From: a virus
Virus record (IMG/VR): IMGVR_UViG_3300028025_003152
Span: 1 to 23,893 of that record
Reading direction: 5' to 3' (one strand)
DNA: 23,893 bases
Made by a program: the position numbers and the translations under genes. The notes beneath the pieces are model-generated. The model did not search any database. It saw nothing but the letters and a program-made list of their open reading frames with translations, and was not told the DNA's origin. Shown here one piece after another: positions 19,529 to 23,893 of the stretch (its first letter is position 1; each line of letters begins with the position of its first letter).

Positions 19529-22126
19529 TCAGAATGTTATTGTACCTGTACTATTGAATTGATATACTCTTGTGGAACCTGTCTCCGAATAATAAACATT
19601 TGCACCCGTAATTACAGCATTTGAATTTGCTAATCCTGTGGCAAGAATAACTATACCCGAACCACCACTTCTACCACGGGCACCTGGTCCGTCACCATAG
19701 TTACCACCACCACCTCCACCTCCAGTGCTTGTATTACCAGCAGTTGATGTCCATGAAGGACCTTGTCCATCACCACCACCACCTAAACCACCTCGTGAAT
19801 TTAATCCCGTAACTAAATTACCACCACCGCCACCACCTCCAGCATAATATGTTGATGTACCTATGATAGATGATGTTAAACCATCTCCACCCGATCTTGA
19901 TGGTGCAGCATTTTTAGTTCCTGCGCTACCAGCACCACCACCACCACCAGAAAGATCGTTAGATGATGATTGTCCCACACTACCATTGTTACCCTGACCT
20001 GGCGTTCCTGAACCTGCGCCAGCATTTGGGCCACCGCCACCACCGCCGCCAGAACCACCTGCTTTACCCGCACCAACATTATAACCACCACCACCGCCGC
20101 CACCAGTAGACCATAATGATGTTGACACATTAAAGAATCCAGAGTTTGAACCATTAGTTCCCGCATATGAACCACCACCGCCAGGAGCAGATGCACCCGC
20201 ACCAACTTGAATTGTGTATGTGACTCCGCTTGTTATTGGATATGAACTTCCTGTTCTCATACCACCAGCACCGCCACCACCACCAATATCGCCTCCACCA
20301 GAACCTCCACCTGCAACGACAAGATAGTTCATCGTTGTTGGTGGTGGAGGTGGGGTTATAGTTATAGAACCTGTTGAATTGAATGTAAATATACGATTTC
20401 CACCCGATTCAGAATATAATGCTCCACTAAATGTAGAATTTGCTTCTGATGTGGGATATGAAATAACAACGAAACCTGAACCTCCACTACCACCGCTTGA
20501 AGCGTTTGGTCCACCAGTTCCACCGCCGCCACCACCGCCTCTGTTACCAGTAGCATTCGATGCTTGACCGCCACCATCACCTGTTGTTCCAGCAGTAGCA
20601 CTACCATCACCTGCTGAACCTGCTGATGGAAAAGCACCACTTGCACCACCACCACCTCCGGCAGCATAACTCACTGGTGTACCACTCATTGCTGATGTTA
20701 ATCCAACACCACCATTACCACCAGATGATGGCGTTCCATTAGCACCTGCTGCACCTGCACCACCACCACCACCACATGTAACGCCAGACCCAGGTTGTAC
20801 CGAATCACCACCACGATTACCTTGACCTGGTGTTCCTAATGCACCGCCAGTAAGATTAGTTCCAGCACCTCCACCTGAGCCGCCGGACCTTGTTTCAGCA
20901 ACTGGACCACCTTGTCCTCCTCCTCCACCACCACGTGCAACAATCAGTGAACCTATTGATGAATTAGAACCATTTCCACTTGATGATGATGCGTACACTC
21001 CTTTAGAACCACCACCACCAACCGTAACCGTATATAACACATTCTTAGGCACTGAAAGTCCTGTCCCAACTAAGAAACCACCACCACCGCCACCTCCACC
21101 ACGATCAGAACCTCCGCCACCACCACCAGCAACAACAAGATAGTTTATACTTGTAGTAGGTGCAGAACCACCCGCTAAAAAATTTATTGAGCCAGAACCT
21201 ATAAAGGAATAAATTCGTTTTCCACCGCCAGTCTCAACGTAACTTACTGTTCCTGTAGTAGTAGATAACTCTAATGTACTGTCGTAAGAAATAACAACAA
21301 TTCCACTGCCACCTTGACCAGCATATCCAGCCTGATTAATTGGTGAATTTGACCAAGCACCGCCGCCAGCACCACCAGTGCTGTTTGTACCGTTTGCTGC
21401 AATACCATTTTGTGAAGAACCTCCATCACCGCCTCCGCCTTTGTTAGCAGCAACAGGAGTGCCTCCACCTAATCCTCCAGAACCTATGTGACCTCCACCA
21501 CCTGCACCACCAGCATAATAAGTAGATGTTCCAGATATTGCAGATGTGAGAGCAGTACCGCCATTACCACCTGGTCCAGGTGCTGTACTATTTCCAGTAT
21601 CGGGTCTTGAATCTCCCACACCACCAGCACCACCACCACCAGCAGAATAACGGGTAGTCTGTGCGCTTCCACCATTGTTACCTTGTCCTGGAGTTCCTAA
21701 ACCACCAACAGCAACGCCAACAGGTCCACCACCAGCACCACCGCCAGAACCGCCTGACATACCAGCACCATAATATCCACCACCACCTCCACCAATTGCA
21801 GTGAGTGTTGCGAATGAAGAGTTTGATCCATTAGCACCTGTTGTGGAACCTGGTGCGGGTGTAAGTGGAGGAGATACACCACCAATACCACCAGCGCCTA
21901 CTGTTACAGTATAAGGTTGTCCTGATGTTACTGGAAATCCTGATCCAGTTAAAAAACCACCCGCACCACCACCGCCTGAAGCAGTTGAGTAATTTCCACC
22001 ACCACCGCCACCTCCACCACCAATGACAAGATAGTCTACATTAAATGTGGTTCCAGATCTACGAAGTGCTTTTATTAATCCAAATGCTCTAACAGAACCT
22101 GAACCTAAAGAAGAAATGATTGGCAT
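19529..22126 (-). CDS. Polyglycine repeat protein, likely tail fibre/adhesin
   Basis: 865 aa. A short head (MPIISSLGSGSVRAFGLIKA) is followed by three tandem modules of about 270-290 residues. Each starts with YLVxxGGGG (VDYLVIGGGG, INYLVVAGGG, MNYLVVAGGG), has TPGQGNNGG or similar, STYYAGGGGG or similar, then GSGIVVIS or similar, and ends with a beta-rich closing piece (KRIYSFIGSGSINF, NRIFTFNSTGSITI, TRVYQFNSTGTITF). Polyglycine loops like these recall the adhesins of T-even-like phages (gp38 type, polyglycine II), which contact the receptor; here it is an analogy, not homology. No catalytic domain. It follows the other polyglycine gene after a gap of only 7 bases and GTAAATAAAAT, a late-promoter-like sequence. 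Confidence 0.8.
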   Translation of the reverse strand: MPIISSLGSGSVRAFGLIKALRRSGTTFNVDYLVIGGGGGGGGGNYSTASGGGGAGGFLTGSGFPVTSGQPYTVTVGAGGIGGVSPPLTPAPGSTTGANGSNSSFATLTAIGGGGGGYYGAGMSGGSGGGAGGGPVGVAVGGLGTPGQGNNGGSAQTTRYSAGGGGAGGVGDSRPDTGNSTAPGPGGNGGTALTSAISGTSTYYAGGAGGGGHIGSGGLGGGTPVAANKGGGGDGGSSQNGIAANGTNSTGGAGGGAWSNSPINQAGYAGQGGSGIVVISYDSTLELSTTTGTVSYVETGGGKRIYSFIGSGSINFLAGGSAPTTSINYLVVAGGGGGGSDRGGGGGGGGFLVGTGLSVPKNVLYTVTVGGGGSKGVYASSSSGNGSNSSIGSLIVARGGGGGGQGGPVAETRSGGSGGGAGTNLTGGALGTPGQGNRGGDSVQPGSGVTCGGGGGAGAAGANGTPSSGGNGGVGLTSAMSGTPVSYAAGGGGGASGAFPSAGSAGDGSATAGTTGDGGGQASNATGNRGGGGGGGTGGPNASSGGSGGSGFVVISYPTSEANSTFSGALYSESGGNRIFTFNSTGSITITPPPPPTTMNYLVVAGGGSGGGDIGGGGGAGGMRTGSSYPITSGVTYTIQVGAGASAPGGGGSYAGTNGSNSGFFNVSTSLWSTGGGGGGGYNVGAGKAGGSGGGGGGGPNAGAGSGTPGQGNNGSVGQSSSNDLSGGGGGAGSAGTKNAAPSRSGGDGLTSSIIGTSTYYAGGGGGGGNLVTGLNSRGGLGGGGDGQGPSWTSTAGNTSTGGGGGGGNYGDGPGARGRSGGSGIVILATGLANSNAVITGANVYYSETGSTRVYQFNSTGTITF

Positions 22127-22133
22127 ATTTTAT

Positions 22134-23893
22134 TTACGTCCATTTAAGAATTACAATTCCGGAACCACCTGCACCACCAGATGCAATTGTTCCTGGTGTT
22201 TGTGCCCAACCTGAAGCACCACCTCCACCACCAGTTGCATAACTTCCTGAAGTTCCTTGTGTCGCTGCAACAGGTGTAAGACCAACACCACCAGCACCTC
22301 CTCCACCTTGACCACCAGAAGCAATGGGTCCTCCTTCAGCACCACCACCTCCACCTCCAGCATAATAAGTTGATGTGCCAGAAAGAGTAGATGTTAATCC
22401 TACACCACCTGCGCCTGCAGCGGCAGCAGAACCATTTGTTCCTGCTGCACCAGCACCTCCACCACCTGCGCCGCCATATGCTGGTGCACCTGCGGGTGCT
22501 CCAGTAAATGCACCACCGTTATTACCTTCACCTGGTGTTCCTAAACCCCCTATATATGGACTTGGTGCACCACCCGCTGCACCACCACCAGAACCTCCAT
22601 TTTGTCCTTGCCCTTTACCCCATGCACCACCGCCACCACCACCTGTTGACCAAACAGCAGGGAATGGTGATGAACTCCATATACCAGAATTGCTTCCGTT
22701 TGAACCTATTATTGTTGGCGCAGGTGCAGCCTGAAAACCTCCTGATCCTCCACTTCCAACAACAACTGATAGTGTTGAACCTGGTGTTACAGTTAAAGAC
22801 GGACTTGTGCGGAAACCTCCAGCACCACCTCCGCCACCATCTCCACCTCCACTGCCTCCACCGCCAGCAACAACAAGATATTGAAGTGATGTTATACCTG
22901 TTGGTACTGTGAATGAACCTGTGCCTGTGTATGTTACTAATTTATTTTGTGTAGTAGATATTTTAACGACGACTACGCCTGAACCACCTGCTCCACCATT
23001 ACCGTCAACTGCTGGACCAGCACCACCACCACCACCGCCGCCACCAGTGTTTGTAGTTCCTGCGGTTCCAGTTGCACCTGTAGGTGAACCACCATTGCCA
23101 CCAGCACCACCAGAACTTCCTCCACCAGCACCGCCAGCAAATGCTGGACCAGCACCACCACCACCACCGCCAGAATAACTTGTGTTTGAACCTGTGAATG
23201 ATGAATAAATTGAAAGACCACCAACAGCACCAATTCCTGGACCTGTGCCTGATAATGGATAACCCGATACTCCAGCACCACCAGCACCACCTCCACCAGC
23301 ACCAGAATATGGACTACCAGGTTGTGCTAAACCTCCATTGTTACCTTGACTCGGAGTGCCTAAACCAGCAGTAGGACCGCCTCCACCACCTGAACCACCA
23401 CTATTACCTGGAATATTCCATCTACCACCAGCACCACCGCCTCTAGCAACTGCTGTTCCGAACACAGAGTTTGATCCATTCGAACCACCAACTGGTCCAG
23501 ATGTTGATCCACTACCTCCAGCACCAACAACCACATTCATTGTAGTATTTGATACTATTGATAGTCCAGAACCTAATATTAAACCTCCAGCACCTCCACC
23601 ACCGCCGCTTGTGCCGCCACCGCCGCCACCACCGCCAGCAACAATCAGATAATCTACTGTAGTAATTCCATCGGGTACTAACCACTGTTGACTGCTTGCA
23701 AATGTCCATGTTGTTGTTGGATCAGCATAATAACGAAGAACAACAATTCCTGAACCACCAGCACCACCATTTGACGGATTGACTGATAAAGTACCAGGAC
23801 TAGCACCGCCACCTCCTCCGCCACTACTTGTATTAGCATCAAATCCATATTGTACTGTGCCACCCGAACTCGGATTAGTGCCTCCGGTACCGC
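22134..23893 (-). CDS. Polyglycine repeat protein, likely tail fibre/adhesin (5' part outside window)
   Basis: The frame stays open through the right window edge: upstream of the ATG at 23540 it continues VDYLIVAGGGG and, further, GGSGIVVLRYYADPTTTWTF, so that ATG is internal and the real start is outside. At least 586 aa are visible, ending GGSGIVILKWT. It has the same module type as the neighbouring gene (YLVVAGGGG, GTPGEGNNGG, STYYAGGGGGG), including VPTGITSLQYLVVAGGG at module borders. Probably a long fibre or adhesin. Gly-rich on the coding strand, so the plus strand is Pro/CCA-rich and full of false reading frames. Confidence 0.8.
   Translation of the reverse strand, partial: GTGGTNPSSGGTVQYGFDANTSSGGGGGGASPGTLSVNPSNGGAGGSGIVVLRYYADPTTTWTFASSQQWLVPDGITTVDYLIVAGGGGGGGGTSGGGGGAGGLILGSGLSIVSNTTMNVVVGAGGSGSTSGPVGGSNGSNSVFGTAVARGGGAGGRWNIPGNSGGSGGGGGPTAGLGTPSQGNNGGLAQPGSPYSGAGGGGAGGAGVSGYPLSGTGPGIGAVGGLSIYSSFTGSNTSYSGGGGGGAGPAFAGGAGGGSSGGAGGNGGSPTGATGTAGTTNTGGGGGGGGAGPAVDGNGGAGGSGVVVVKISTTQNKLVTYTGTGSFTVPTGITSLQYLVVAGGGGSGGGDGGGGGAGGFRTSPSLTVTPGSTLSVVVGSGGSGGFQAAPAPTIIGSNGSNSGIWSSSPFPAVWSTGGGGGGAWGKGQGQNGGSGGGAAGGAPSPYIGGLGTPGEGNNGGAFTGAPAGAPAYGGAGGGGAGAAGTNGSAAAAGAGGVGLTSTLSGTSTYYAGGGGGGAEGGPIASGGQGGGGAGGVGLTPVAATQGTSGSYATGGGGGASGWAQTPGTIASGGAGGSGIVILKWT

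Noticed and set aside
22134-23540. ATG at 23540 as the true start of the second polyglycine gene
   Set aside because: The same frame continues upstream without stops to the window edge and contains the start of a module (VDYLIVAGGG), so the ATG is internal.
19876-23863. Many ORFs on both strands in the polyglycine region (Pro-rich on plus, Leu/Val/Gln-rich in other minus frames)
   Set aside because: Low-complexity GGT/GGA repeats leave all frames open; only the Gly-rich frame has module structure and bounded termini.
19529-23893. CRISPR-like array from repeated CCACCACC blocks
   Set aside because: Repeats are codon-based Gly runs of irregular spacing, with no uniform repeat/spacer lengths.

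Overview
The window is part of a T4-like (Straboviridae/cyanophage-type) contractile-tailed phage genome, AT-rich and densely packed. The evidence is a set of T4 core genes: baseplate tail-tube cap gp48, head-completion nuclease gp4, tail-tube initiator gp54-like, baseplate hub gp26 with a gp51-like reading frame, single-strand DNA binding protein gp32, helicase loader gp59 and late-transcription factor gp33. The host cannot be named. The permuted two-piece tmRNA gene fits a host or ancestor among alphaproteobacteria, cyanobacteria or some betaproteobacteria, the bacterial lineages where such genes are known.

Layout. 1-1116 (minus) is gp48, cut by the window edge at its C-terminus. 1150-9427 (plus) is a tight morphogenesis operon: gp4, an unassigned conserved protein, gp54-like, gp26, gp51-like, then three tandem paralogous virion proteins. 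Two of the three carry C-terminal peptidoglycan hydrolase domains (GH19 and M15). A UUCG-capped terminator separates this operon from a converging minus-strand block. 9478-19466 (minus) carries replication and transcription genes (gp33, gp59, HAD nucleotidase, gp32), a SleB-type lysis enzyme with small membrane proteins, a lipoprotein/membrane-protein pair, a PD-(D/E)XK exonuclease, and many small unassigned proteins. Three sigma70-like promoters lie between 18651 and 19504. 19529-23893 (minus) holds two very large polyglycine, fibre/adhesin-like genes, the second open at the right edge.

The most unusual content is at about 14463-14862 (minus). It is a complete phage-encoded tmRNA (ssrA) in circularly permuted, two-piece order: the acceptor piece with T-arm and encoded CCA comes first, and the coding piece with 5' GGGGATG, PK1-like pseudoknot and tag ANDAFYGEDRLAA comes second. 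The excised spacer between the pieces is almost entirely filled by a 47-codon ORF with its own Shine-Dalgarno. A second strong point is a probable -1 programmed frameshift joining gp26 to a gp51-like frame that has no good start of its own.

How it works together: the plus operon and gp48 would build the head neck, tail-tube base, baseplate hub and hydrolase-bearing tail components. The minus block supplies recombination/replication factors and late-promoter control, ribosome rescue by tmRNA, and lysis. The polyglycine proteins are likely the receptor-contacting parts.
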